From positions 1 to 11,417 of the forward strand of contig JBDRLC010000051.1 of the NCBI GenBank assembly GCA_043813305.1: DNA of 11,417 nt, in the 5' to 3' direction. A program made the position numbers and the translations under genes. The DNA comes from JAHIZC01 sp043813305. GTDB taxonomy: Bacteria > Omnitrophota > Gorgyraeia > Gygaellales > Profunditerraquicolaceae. Positions 1 to 5,789 of the stretch are shown here, in pieces. The notes under the pieces are model-generated. The model had not been told where the DNA came from. It worked only from the letters and a program-made list of their open reading frames with translations, and ran no database searches. The number at the start of each line of letters is the position of its first letter. Positions within the stretch are counted from its first letter, which is position 1.

Positions 1-617
1 CCGAACGCGAAGCCGCTGCCGCCCAAAGGAAAGCCGAGCGCGAAGCAGCTAAAGCTAGGAAGGAAGAAGAAATAGCAAAATTAAAAGCTGATCGCAAAGA
101 AGCAAAGGCCCAAAAGAAGGCCGAGCGCGAAGCATTAAGAGTCAGGCAAAAAGAAGAAAAAGCAAAAATAATCAAAAAACAAAAGGCCGCAAAGGATATA
201 AAGAAGGTTGAACCAAAAGAAGATATACTTGAGCAGAAAGCCGAGGAAAAAGAAGTTATTATTAAGGAGAAATTCAAAGAAGAAGTAAAAGCTAAGAAAG
301 AAGAGAAGACGGGCAGAAGGAAAGCTAAACAGGTAGAAGACAAGATTAAGACAGAAGACAAGCAAGAGGCCATGAGGGCTAAAGAAAAAGAAAAAGCAAA
401 ATTGGAGGCCGAGCGTAAAGTAGCTAGAGCTAAAGAGGAACAAGAAAGAGCGAGATTAAAAGCCGTACGCGAGGAGGAATTAGCCAAGAAGAAAGCCGAG
501 CGCAAAAAAGCTATGGCCGAAGAAAAGGCTAAAAAGGAAGTCTTAAGAGTTAAAAGAGAAGCCGGACGCGAAGCCGCTGCCGCCCAAAGGAAAGCCGGAC
601 GCGAAGCCGCTAAAGTT
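1..617 (+). repeat. Imperfect internal direct repeat within the coiled-coil gene
   Basis: Bases 1-56 align with 562-617 at an offset of 561 nt with only a few mismatches. The central 29 bases or so (5-33 and 566-594) are identical. Shorter relatives encoding KAEREA or KAERK occur around 119-135, 408-420 and 495-510. The offset is a multiple of three, so the repeat preserves frame. This is a protein-level repeat, not a mobile element. Confidence 0.75.
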
Positions 618-788
618 AAAAGAGAGGCCTTGCGATTAAAGAGACAGGAAGAGCTAGCTAAGAGAGAAGAGGATACAAAATTTAAACGATTGAAACAATC
701 ATTCGGGGAAGATGCAGCAAGAATATTGATGCAAAGAGATCAGAAGATAGAAAGATCGTGGGAAGAATTTCATAGTCACTCAAGATAG
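1..788 (+). CDS. Lys/Glu/Ala-rich coiled-coil protein, 5' end outside window
   Basis: The frame is open from base 3 to the TAG at 786-788 (261 visible residues), so the Met at 372 is internal and the gene begins upstream of the window. Almost the whole visible product is Lys, Glu, Arg and Ala in runs such as KAEREAAK and KAGREAAK, as expected for a long charged alpha-helix or coiled coil (TolA-like composition, which does not imply TolA function). Bases 1-56 recur almost unchanged at 562-617, so the rod has grown by internal duplication. The last ~35 residues differ in character: they contain FGEDAARIL followed by KIERSWEEF, which resembles the start and W-E-K-L part of the 77-residue module in the - strand gene at 1991-3883. 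The beta-barrel gene starts 25 nt downstream with no terminator between, so the two are probably co-transcribed. The cellular location cannot be judged without the N-terminus. Function not recognised. Confidence 0.8.
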   Translation, partial: EREAAAAQRKAEREAAKARKEEEIAKLKADRKEAKAQKKAEREALRVRQKEEKAKIIKKQKAAKDIKKVEPKEDILEQKAEEKEVIIKEKFKEEVKAKKEEKTGRRKAKQVEDKIKTEDKQEAMRAKEKEKAKLEAERKVARAKEEQERARLKAVREEELAKKKAERKKAMAEEKAKKEVLRVKREAGREAAAAQRKAGREAAKVKREALRLKRQEELAKREEDTKFKRLKQSFGEDAARILMQRDQKIERSWEEFHSHSR

Positions 789-813
789 CCGGTACTATAA
801 TAAGGCTCGGTAA

Positions 814-1914
814 ATGCTCAAGACCCGTTTATTCACATTATTAATTATATTCTCTACACTATCATTAGTAAATCCTCTCTTAGCCCAGCAAGACACATCT
901 CAAATCATTGAGGAACGCGTTGAGGATTATCTTGAAGAGGAAAGAGGGGCGGTTACCACCACTGCCGAGGAGATAGTCGAGATGTTGATGGGGAGAGCTT
1001 TGCGTAAGCTTGAAGATGAGCGTAGAAAGCAGCTTCTTGCAACTAAAGGAACAATCGGTCTGCATGTGGCTTATGACAACAATGTTAATACAGATTCCAG
1101 CCGTACCGGAGATATGTATATTGAACAGTATTTCGCTTACAGTTGGACCCCTACTTTTTTTGACGAGCTAGGCGCAGAGGTAGGGATGTGGTATTTTGGT
1201 GACTGGTACTCTTCCAACCGTGATCTTACAATAAATGATATTGCCTTTAATGCAAGTTTAAAATGGTATCCCACAGGAGGCCCGGTATTCGAGTTGCAGC
1301 CGGGATATGAACACGCCCATCTTTATTATCCTTATAATGAGGATTCCCGGTATTTCGAGGATAAGGTTTTTCTGAAATTCAAACACCGTTTTTGGAAACG
1401 TTGGTCTCAGGACGGAAAATACGAATTTTCTTATAAGGAATACGATACTAAGCAACCGCGTGCCGGAACCAGCTCAGGTTATGTTGAGGGCATGGCTTTA
1501 GAGAAGAAGCGGAATTCCTTTGATTATAATTTTGGTTTTCCTTTAGGAAGAAACAATCTCAAATTAAAAAATAAATTCTACCTAGAAACATCAAATGATT
1601 CTTACATGGATTATTACGATCTTTACTCCTATAAGATAACCGGAGAATTCGGCCGAAGTCTTACGCAAAAGCTATACATGAAATTAAGCGGTGCTTTTGA
1701 GAGGAAGAATTATTGGCATCGTATGGTTGCTTCTGCACAGGGGAATGTAGCAGAATTCGATGATGCGTATACTTATCAGACAAACTTTTATTATACTTTG
1801 AAAAAAGGTTGGACTTTATCTTACGCTTTTACTTATAGGAAATCTGATTCAAATTACGCTGTCTATGATTATAATTCTATGAATCATAAGGCAGGAGTTT
1901 ATATTAGTTTCTGA
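814..1914 (+). CDS. Secreted outer-membrane beta-barrel protein with N-terminal helical segment
   Basis: The 366-residue product starts with a signal peptide (Lys/Arg at 3-5, hydrophobic stretch to about 20, likely cut after Ala24 in PLLA-QQ). Residues ~28-70 are a charged, probably helical segment rich in Glu and Arg. From residue ~77 to the end the sequence is an alternating polar/aromatic pattern with many Tyr, Trp and Phe, and it ends in ISF, a C-terminal Phe typical of proteins inserted by the BAM complex. Together these indicate a transmembrane beta-barrel in the outer membrane, perhaps 12 or more strands. The ATG at 814 has a weak AAGG at 802-805 and is the only start that supplies the signal peptide. 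It lies 25 nt after the coiled-coil gene, suggesting a two-gene unit. A bidirectional terminator follows. I do not recognise a family; a porin, an adhesin or an export channel are all possible. Confidence 0.8.
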   Translation: MLKTRLFTLLIIFSTLSLVNPLLAQQDTSQIIEERVEDYLEEERGAVTTTAEEIVEMLMGRALRKLEDERRKQLLATKGTIGLHVAYDNNVNTDSSRTGDMYIEQYFAYSWTPTFFDELGAEVGMWYFGDWYSSNRDLTINDIAFNASLKWYPTGGPVFELQPGYEHAHLYYPYNEDSRYFEDKVFLKFKHRFWKRWSQDGKYEFSYKEYDTKQPRAGTSSGYVEGMALEKKRNSFDYNFGFPLGRNNLKLKNKFYLETSNDSYMDYYDLYSYKITGEFGRSLTQKLYMKLSGAFERKNYWHRMVASAQGNVAEFDDAYTYQTNFYYTLKKGWTLSYAFTYRKSDSNYAVYDYNSMNHKAGVYISF

Positions 1915-1938
1915 TAAGGTTAAACTACTAATCAAATG

Positions 1939-1970
1939 AAAAAGCCCACTCTTAAAAGAGTGGGCTTTTT
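1939..1970. terminator. Bidirectional rho-independent terminator
   Basis: A near-perfect hairpin: bases 1939-1952 pair with 1957-1970 (GCCCACTCT against AGAGTGGGC plus an A5/T5 extension) around a TAAA loop. The T-run on the + strand and the A-run (T-run on the - strand) flank the GC core, so it can end transcripts from both the beta-barrel gene (stop 1914) and the converging repeat-protein gene (stop 1991). Confidence 0.92.
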
Positions 1971-1990
1971 ATTAAGCTGTTTTTTTATCC

Positions 1991-3883
1991 TTATCCACTT
2001 GGAGGCGGTGGAGGTACTCCTGGATTCGGCGGCTCCATTCCCTCTGGACCAATATAATTACCCTCTCCGTCAAATAGTGCTCCAGGTCCTTCTATGGGTG
2101 GTTCAAATCCTTCCGGTATTTCCGGAGGCTCGAATCCCTCAGGTGGTTCAAATCCTTCAGGCGGCTCAAATCCTTTTATCTTCTCAAATAGTTCCTCAGG
2201 TGGTATATATCCTTCTTCTCCAGGGAGGTCTCCTATTAGCTCTGGTAATGGTAAGAAGGTGTCCTCATAAGCAGGCATTTCAAACCCTACAGGTGGCTCA
2301 AATCCTTCAGGCACATTCACTACATCAGTAACATGTATATCCATTTCAAATACCTCAGGTGATATTACAGGAGGTTTAAAGTCTTCCGGTGGCATAAAAT
2401 CCTCCGGTGGCTTAAATCCTTCTACCGGCTCAAATCCCTCAGGAGGCTTAAAATCCTCCGGTGGTTTAAAGTTTTCCGGAGGCCTGAAATCTTCCGGAGG
2501 CTTAAATCCTTCCGGTGGTATATATCCTTCAGGAGGCTTAAAACCTTCTATTGGTGGTCCATAGTGTTCAGCTCCCGGCGGTATATTCACAGTCATATTT
2601 TCACTCTGGTAGAGCATGCCTCCATCCGGTGCCTTAAACATAATTGCATTATCATCTACGTAGAGCATATTTCCATCCGGCGGTATATTCGCAGTTACAT
2701 TTTCACCCTGGTAGAGCATGCCTCCATCCGGTAGTTTGGTATAATGTCCTTCTGGCGGCATGAAATCCTTTGGCCCGATATAATTTCCTTGATGATTAAA
2801 CATTGCTCCCGGTCCCTCCATAGGTGGACCATAAGGCATTGGTCTTTCCATCATCGGTCCTTCAAAAGCCTTTGGCATCATCATTGCCTCCGGAGGCCCT
2901 GCAAAGACTTCATTCGGCGCAACTCCGGATATCTCTTTAAACTTCTCGGCAAATTTTTCTTCCATAACCCTTGCTTCATCAGGGCTCAATTTCTCCCAAT
3001 CAATCCTTGCCGATTCAGCACCGATTACTTCATGGGCTTCCATGATCTTATCTGCATTCGCACCGAACTTTTCCTCTAAGCGGGCTCTATCCATTTCAGG
3101 AGGAGGTCCTATCGGACCATCCTTTGGTCCACCGAATACCTCCATAGGATCATGGCCGGATAGCTCTTTAAACTTCTCGGTAAATTTCTCATCCATAGCT
3201 TTGGCTTCTTCAGGGGTTAACTTTTCCCACTCAACCTTTGCAGCCTCAGCCTCTATTCTATTACGGGCATCGAGGATCCTATTTGCATCCCCACCAAATT
3301 TTTCCTCTAAGTGGGCTCTATCCATTTCAGGAGGAGGCCCTATCGGCCTTTCTTCAGCAGGCGGCCCAGCAAATACTTCATTCGGATCATGGCCGGATAG
3401 CTCTTTAAACTTCTCGGCAAACCTTTCTTCCATAGCCCTGGCTTCATCAGGACTTAATTTATCCCAATCAACTTTCGAAGCTTCAGCACCGATTATTTCA
3501 TGAGCCCTTAGGATCCTATCTGCATCCTCTCCGTATTTTTCTCCTAAGTATGCTTTATCTATTTTTGGAGGGTTGCTATTGGATTCTTCTTGCTTTGTTT
3601 CAGGTACATCTTTATACGCAGCCCCCGTATCAGATTCTTCTTTGGTAATTCCTTTATCAGCAGCATAGGCAACCTCGCCATTTTTAAATGCTTCTGTTGT
3701 CAATTTATAAAAATCTGCCTTTGCTTCTGCGGGAAGCTGCTTATAGGCTTCTTTCCATGCGCTCTCAAAATCTGCTTTTTCCACCTCTTTATCAGCAGCA
3801 TATAGGGAATTAGTTACGCATAGAGAAAAGACGAAGAAAAAAGAGAACAAAATAGTTATTTTGAACTTAATTTCCTTTTTCAT
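1991..3883 (-). CDS. Secreted modular repeat protein under c-di-GMP riboswitch control
   Basis: The start chosen is the ATG at 3881-3883: it is preceded by GGAGG (3889-3893) at 5 nt and begins directly with a signal peptide (MKKEIKFK, hydrophobic core, then NSLYA-ADKE). The Met codons at 3914-3916 and 3893-3895 would put charged residues before it. The product is 630 residues. In order: signal peptide (~1-30); a linker of about 75 residues rich in Glu and Lys; three tandem 77-79-residue modules (~107-339); a Met/Pro-rich stretch; three ~17-residue PDGGMLY-type repeats (~384-436); ten tandem hexapeptides of the type GFKPPE/DFKPPE (447-506); a short spacer; three GFEPPE copies and a fourth variant (571-597); and a PPPPPSG tail. 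The segment GPGAMF..GNYIGP occurs at ~357-371 and again as GPGALF..GNYIGP near the C-terminus. No enzyme motif or C-terminal sorting signal is visible. The repeats, export signal and c-di-GMP leader suggest a structural or adhesive extracellular protein; that is inference. Family not recognised. Confidence 0.88.
   Translation of the reverse strand: MKKEIKFKITILFSFFFVFSLCVTNSLYAADKEVEKADFESAWKEAYKQLPAEAKADFYKLTTEAFKNGEVAYAADKGITKEESDTGAAYKDVPETKQEESNSNPPKIDKAYLGEKYGEDADRILRAHEIIGAEASKVDWDKLSPDEARAMEERFAEKFKELSGHDPNEVFAGPPAEERPIGPPPEMDRAHLEEKFGGDANRILDARNRIEAEAAKVEWEKLTPEEAKAMDEKFTEKFKELSGHDPMEVFGGPKDGPIGPPPEMDRARLEEKFGANADKIMEAHEVIGAESARIDWEKLSPDEARVMEEKFAEKFKEISGVAPNEVFAGPPEAMMMPKAFEGPMMERPMPYGPPMEGPGAMFNHQGNYIGPKDFMPPEGHYTKLPDGGMLYQGENVTANIPPDGNMLYVDDNAIMFKAPDGGMLYQSENMTVNIPPGAEHYGPPIEGFKPPEGYIPPEGFKPPEDFRPPENFKPPEDFKPPEGFEPVEGFKPPEDFMPPEDFKPPVISPEVFEMDIHVTDVVNVPEGFEPPVGFEMPAYEDTFLPLPELIGDLPGEEGYIPPEELFEKIKGFEPPEGFEPPEGFEPPEIPEGFEPPIEGPGALFDGEGNYIGPEGMEPPNPGVPPPPPSG
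2093..2173 (-). repeat. Second block of GFEPPE hexapeptides
   Basis: Three perfect GFEPPE copies, then IPE and a fourth variant GFEPPI, about 190 nt downstream (in gene direction) of the main ten-copy block. It uses Glu at position 3 where the main block mostly uses Lys, so the two blocks differ in charge. Confidence 0.85.
2366..2545 (-). repeat. Ten tandem 18-bp units encoding (G/D/N)-F-x-P-P-E
   Basis: Sixty consecutive codons encode exactly ten hexapeptides: GFKPPE, GYIPPE, GFKPPE, DFRPPE, NFKPPE, DFKPPE, GFEPVE, GFKPPE, DFMPPE and DFKPPV. Position 2 is always aromatic (F, once Y), position 4 is always Pro, and position 6 is Glu except in the last copy. Codons differ between copies, so the pattern is kept at protein level. 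Confidence 0.9.
2576..2734 (-). repeat. PDGGMLY-type repeats, three copies
   Basis: Three successive units of about 17 residues: LPDGGMLYQGENVTANIP, PDGNMLYVDDNAIMFKA and PDGGMLYQSENMTVNIPPG. The first and third are nearly identical, the middle one diverged. The alternating hydrophobic/polar pattern suits short beta-hairpins or a small beta-solenoid. Confidence 0.8.
2867..3097 (-). repeat. 77-residue module, copy 3
   Basis: The third tandem copy, EMDRARLEEKFGANADKIM through WEKLSPDEARVMEEKF and KEISGVAPNEVFAGPP. Its middle section is closer to copy 1 (AHEVIGAES compared with AHEIIGAEA) while its start is closer to copy 2 (EMDRA.LEEKFG). The linker after it departs into a Met/Pro-rich stretch instead of PIGPPP. 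Confidence 0.9.
3098..3328 (-). repeat. 77-residue module, copy 2
   Basis: The second tandem copy, EMDRAHLEEKFGGDANRIL to the next PIGPPP, with WEKLTPEEAKAMDEKF in the middle. It abuts copies 1 and 3 directly. The three copies are clearly homologous but differ at many positions, so the duplication is not recent. The predicted character is helical with Pro/Gly-rich linkers. Confidence 0.9.
3329..3565 (-). repeat. 77-residue module, copy 1
   Basis: The first of three tandem protein repeats. It runs from IDKAYLGEKYGEDADRIL through WDKLSPDEARAMEERF and KELSGHDPNEVFAGPP to PIGPP. Conserved positions across copies: FG/YG-x-D/N-A-x-R/K-I, E-A/S, W-E/D-K-L-S/T-P-E/D-E-A, M-E/D-E-K/R-F, F-K-E-L/I-S-G, P-N/M-E-V-F. 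It is slightly longer (79 residues) because of an AEER insert in the linker. Confidence 0.9.
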
Positions 3884-3914
3884 TTCAGCCTCCATGTTAA
3901 AATCGCCTATAAAC

Positions 3915-3947
3915 AAAAAACCCTTAAACCATTGAATAGTTTAAGGG
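3915..3947 (-). terminator. Riboswitch expression-platform terminator
   Basis: Read on the - strand: a 9-bp stem CCCTTAAAC/GTTTAAGGG with a 9-nt loop, followed by six T. It sits directly after the c-di-GMP aptamer and about 30 nt before the start codon at 3883, so it terminates the leader before the gene is reached. It is a control terminator, not a 3' end. Confidence 0.88.
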
Positions 3948-3956
3948 CACTTTTCT

Positions 3957-4031
3957 GGCAACTGACTACCGAGGGCTGATTGCGCCCTGACGGCTCGAAG
4001 TTTTGCGCCCCATCCTTTCGAATGGTTTGCC
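3957..4031 (-). promoter_or_regulatory. Cyclic di-GMP-I (GEMM) riboswitch aptamer
   Basis: Read on the - strand the leader shows the class I c-di-GMP aptamer hallmarks: GGCAAACC at the 5' side; a hairpin CCATTC-GAAA-GGATGG with the GNRA tetraloop that docks in this class; then GGGGCGCAAA (family consensus GG-A/G-CGCAAA); a second hairpin closed by AGGGC/GCCCT; and the 3' closing segment CGGTAGTCAGTTGCC. The outer GGCAA (4027-4031) pairs with TTGCC (3957-3961) to form P1. The aptamer lies between a sigma70-like promoter and an intrinsic terminator, the usual layout of a transcriptional riboswitch. The recognised consensus is established knowledge; ligand binding by this copy is inferred. Confidence 0.92.
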
Positions 4032-4062
4032 TTTTTCAGACAAAACCTATATTTTCATTTAA

Positions 4063-4090
4063 AGTATAACATATTTTATCTAAATTTCAA
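4063..4090 (-). promoter_or_regulatory. Promoter for the riboswitch leader and repeat protein
   Basis: On the - strand TTGAAA (4090-4085) and TATACT (4068-4063) are separated by 16 nt, close to sigma70 consensus. A start near 4056 would place the aptamer about 15-25 nt into the transcript. Confidence 0.65.
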
Positions 4091-4113
4091 GACAGGTAAA
4101 TCATAGACATCCA

Positions 4114-4141
4114 TTGATTTTATAGCCCTATATAGTATAAT
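4114..4141 (+). promoter_or_regulatory. Promoter for the lipoprotein/NifS/NifU operon
   Basis: TTGATT (4114-4119), a 16-nt spacer and a perfect TATAAT (4136-4141), about 50 nt before the first gene of the + strand operon. It is divergent from the - strand promoter at 4063-4090, with only ~23 nt between the two -35 boxes. Confidence 0.65.
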
Positions 4142-4192
4142 ACCTCTTAATGCCGCAGAGAATTCAGGGCGTTTCAAAAAGGGAGGTATGAG

Positions 4193-4579
4193 ATGATTAA
4201 AAAGGTAGGGATAGTAGTATTTTCTGCTATATTATTACTTAATTTATATGGTTGTATTGCTCTGTTTGCGGGTGCTGCCGGAGGAGCGGGAACAGCCATA
4301 TGGCTTTCACGTAAAATGACTCAGGAAGTAAATTACCCATTTGAAAAAAGCTTAGAAGCTTCAAAAAAAGGTTTACTGTCTTTAGGCTTAGATATTAACA
4401 AGGAAACAGTGACCGGAGATGTCGCACAGATTAAGAGTGAATATACTGACGGAAGGGTAATTTGGGTTGATATCCGTCAACTTTCATCGGTGACTTCACG
4501 TATTGAGGTGCGCGTAGGTGCAAAGGGCGATAAAGAGGCGGCATCAGAAATCTTAAATACAATTGTTAGATATTTGTAG
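4193..4579 (+). CDS. DUF3568-like small lipoprotein
   Basis: The 128-residue product has a lipoprotein signal peptide: two Lys at 3-4, a hydrophobic stretch and LYGC with the lipidation Cys at 21. A Gly/Ala-rich stretch (GAAGGAGTAIWL) follows, then a small alpha/beta domain (about 45-128) with YPFEKSLEASKKGLLSLGL and TDGRVIWVDIRQL. This pattern matches the DUF3568 family of short diderm lipoproteins of unknown function. The start at 4193 has GGGAGG (4181-4186) at 6 nt. It is the first gene after the promoter at 4114-4141, and nifS follows 16 nt later. It probably sits in the inner or outer membrane leaflet facing the periplasm. Its role is unknown and its link to Fe-S assembly may be only co-transcription. 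Confidence 0.82.
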   Translation: MIKKVGIVVFSAILLLNLYGCIALFAGAAGGAGTAIWLSRKMTQEVNYPFEKSLEASKKGLLSLGLDINKETVTGDVAQIKSEYTDGRVIWVDIRQLSSVTSRIEVRVGAKGDKEAASEILNTIVRYL

Positions 4580-4595
4580 TTTTTAGGAGAGAGTA

Positions 4596-5789
4596 ATGGC
4601 AAAAAGAAAGATATATATGGATCATAATGCGACTACGCCGCTTCATCCTGAAGTGAAGAAGTCGCTGAAAAAGGCGATGGAGGTTTTTGGCAATCCCTCC
4701 AGTCTTCATGGGTTTGGCAGGGAGGCGAGAAGGTTCGTTGAGGAGGCAAGAGGGGAGGTCGCTTCATTCATTGGTGCTGTTCCCGAAGAGGTTATATTCG
4801 TAGGCAGTGGTTCAGAGGCAAACAATACGGCGCTATCAATTTTTACATGCTCTTCCAGTAAATGTACCTGTACGGCAAAAGGGGGCACTAGGATCATTAC
4901 AACCAGTATCGAACACCCGTGTATTCTGGAAACTTCCAAGTGTCTTCAGGATAGAGGCACAAAAGTCTCGTTCCTTGAGGTGGATCAATACGGGAAAATC
5001 AATACTGAAAAATTGAAAAGCATGATTACGGATGAGACGGGACTGATTTCGGTGATGATGGCAAATAACGAAATCGGCACAATGCAGGATATTAAAACAG
5101 TTGCTAAGATTGCCCATGATCGCGGGGTACTCTTTCATACCGATGCAGTTCAGGCAGTAGGAAAGATTCCCGTAGACGTAAAGGATTTGGACGCCGATCT
5201 TCTCACACTTTCAGCTCATAAGATTTACGGCCCTAAAGGTATCGGGGTCTTATACGTTAAGAAAGGAATTCCTTTCTGTCCATTGATTCGCGGCGGCCAC
5301 CAAGAACAAGGCAGGCGCGCGGGGACAGAGAATACCCTGGGGATTATAGGATTGGGTAAAGCGGTGCAGATGCGGGCAAAAGAAATGGAAGAAGAGGAAA
5401 AACGATTGCTTCGGTTTAAAACAATACTCAAGAATCGCATAGAAGAGAAGATTACCGATATTCAATTTAACGGACACCCTAGAGATTGTCTTACCAACAC
5501 CTTGAATGTTTCCTTTGAAGGGGCAGAGGGAGAGGCGATACTTCTATATCTTGATTTAGAGGGCATCGCGGTTTCAACCGGCTCTGCCTGCGCATCGGGT
5601 TCGCTTGATCCTTCGCATGTACTGTTAGCTACCGGAGTATCTGCCGAGCGTGCGCATGGTTCAATCCGTATCAGTATGGGGCGCGATAATACTATAAAGG
5701 ATGTAGAGTATTTACTTGATAAGCTGCCCAAGGTAATAAAGAAAGTCAGGGGAATGTCTACCTCCTATATAAAAGGAAGTGCGCGATGA
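4596..5789 (+). CDS. nifS: Cysteine desulfurase, NifS/IscS family
   Basis: This PLP enzyme removes sulfur from L-cysteine as an enzyme-bound persulfide and gives alanine; the sulfur feeds Fe-S cluster assembly on the scaffold encoded next door. The 397-residue length is normal for the family. Visible signatures: N-terminal YMDHNATTPLHPEV; SGSEANN (71-77); IEH with His107; HTDAVQ with Asp183 and Gln186; the PLP lysine in SAHKIYGPKG (Lys209); RGGHQEQGRRAGTEN (232-246); and the catalytic loop STGSACASGS with Cys332. The start at 4596 has AGGAGA (4585-4590). An unusual insertion at residues ~84-97, CSSSKCTC followed by TAKGG, makes the loop before the IITTSIEH strand about six residues longer than in E. 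coli IscS and adds three Cys. Its stop overlaps the nifU start (ATGA). The NifS name reflects pairing with a NifU-type scaffold; no nitrogenase genes are present, so general Fe-S assembly is likelier. Confidence 0.95.
   Translation: MAKRKIYMDHNATTPLHPEVKKSLKKAMEVFGNPSSLHGFGREARRFVEEARGEVASFIGAVPEEVIFVGSGSEANNTALSIFTCSSSKCTCTAKGGTRIITTSIEHPCILETSKCLQDRGTKVSFLEVDQYGKINTEKLKSMITDETGLISVMMANNEIGTMQDIKTVAKIAHDRGVLFHTDAVQAVGKIPVDVKDLDADLLTLSAHKIYGPKGIGVLYVKKGIPFCPLIRGGHQEQGRRAGTENTLGIIGLGKAVQMRAKEMEEEEKRLLRFKTILKNRIEEKITDIQFNGHPRDCLTNTLNVSFEGAEGEAILLYLDLEGIAVSTGSACASGSLDPSHVLLATGVSAERAHGSIRISMGRDNTIKDVEYLLDKLPKVIKKVRGMSTSYIKGSAR

Noticed and set aside
135..443. Phe-rich open frame on the - strand
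   Set aside because: It is the antisense of the Lys/Glu-rich codons (AAA/GAA become TTT/TTC); no coding features of its own.
372..788. ATG at 372 as the start of a complete 138-residue gene
   Set aside because: The same frame is open without a stop back to base 3 with identical Lys/Glu/Ala composition and repeats, so the Met is internal to a longer gene.
1936..2331. + strand open frame beginning in the terminator
   Set aside because: Its first codons are the terminator hairpin and the rest is antisense to the proline-rich repeats; no ribosome binding site.
2366..2545. CRISPR-like or non-coding tandem repeat
   Set aside because: The 18-bp period has no spacers, keeps the reading frame and is conserved at protein level.
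3042..3503. + strand open frame with apparent internal repeats
   Set aside because: The repeats simply mirror the three 77-residue modules on the opposite strand, which has the signal peptide, ribosome binding site and promoter.
3884..3916. Upstream Met codons as the start of the repeat protein
   Set aside because: They lie between the control terminator and the Shine-Dalgarno, and would put non-signal residues before the signal peptide; GGAGG is well placed for the ATG at 3883.
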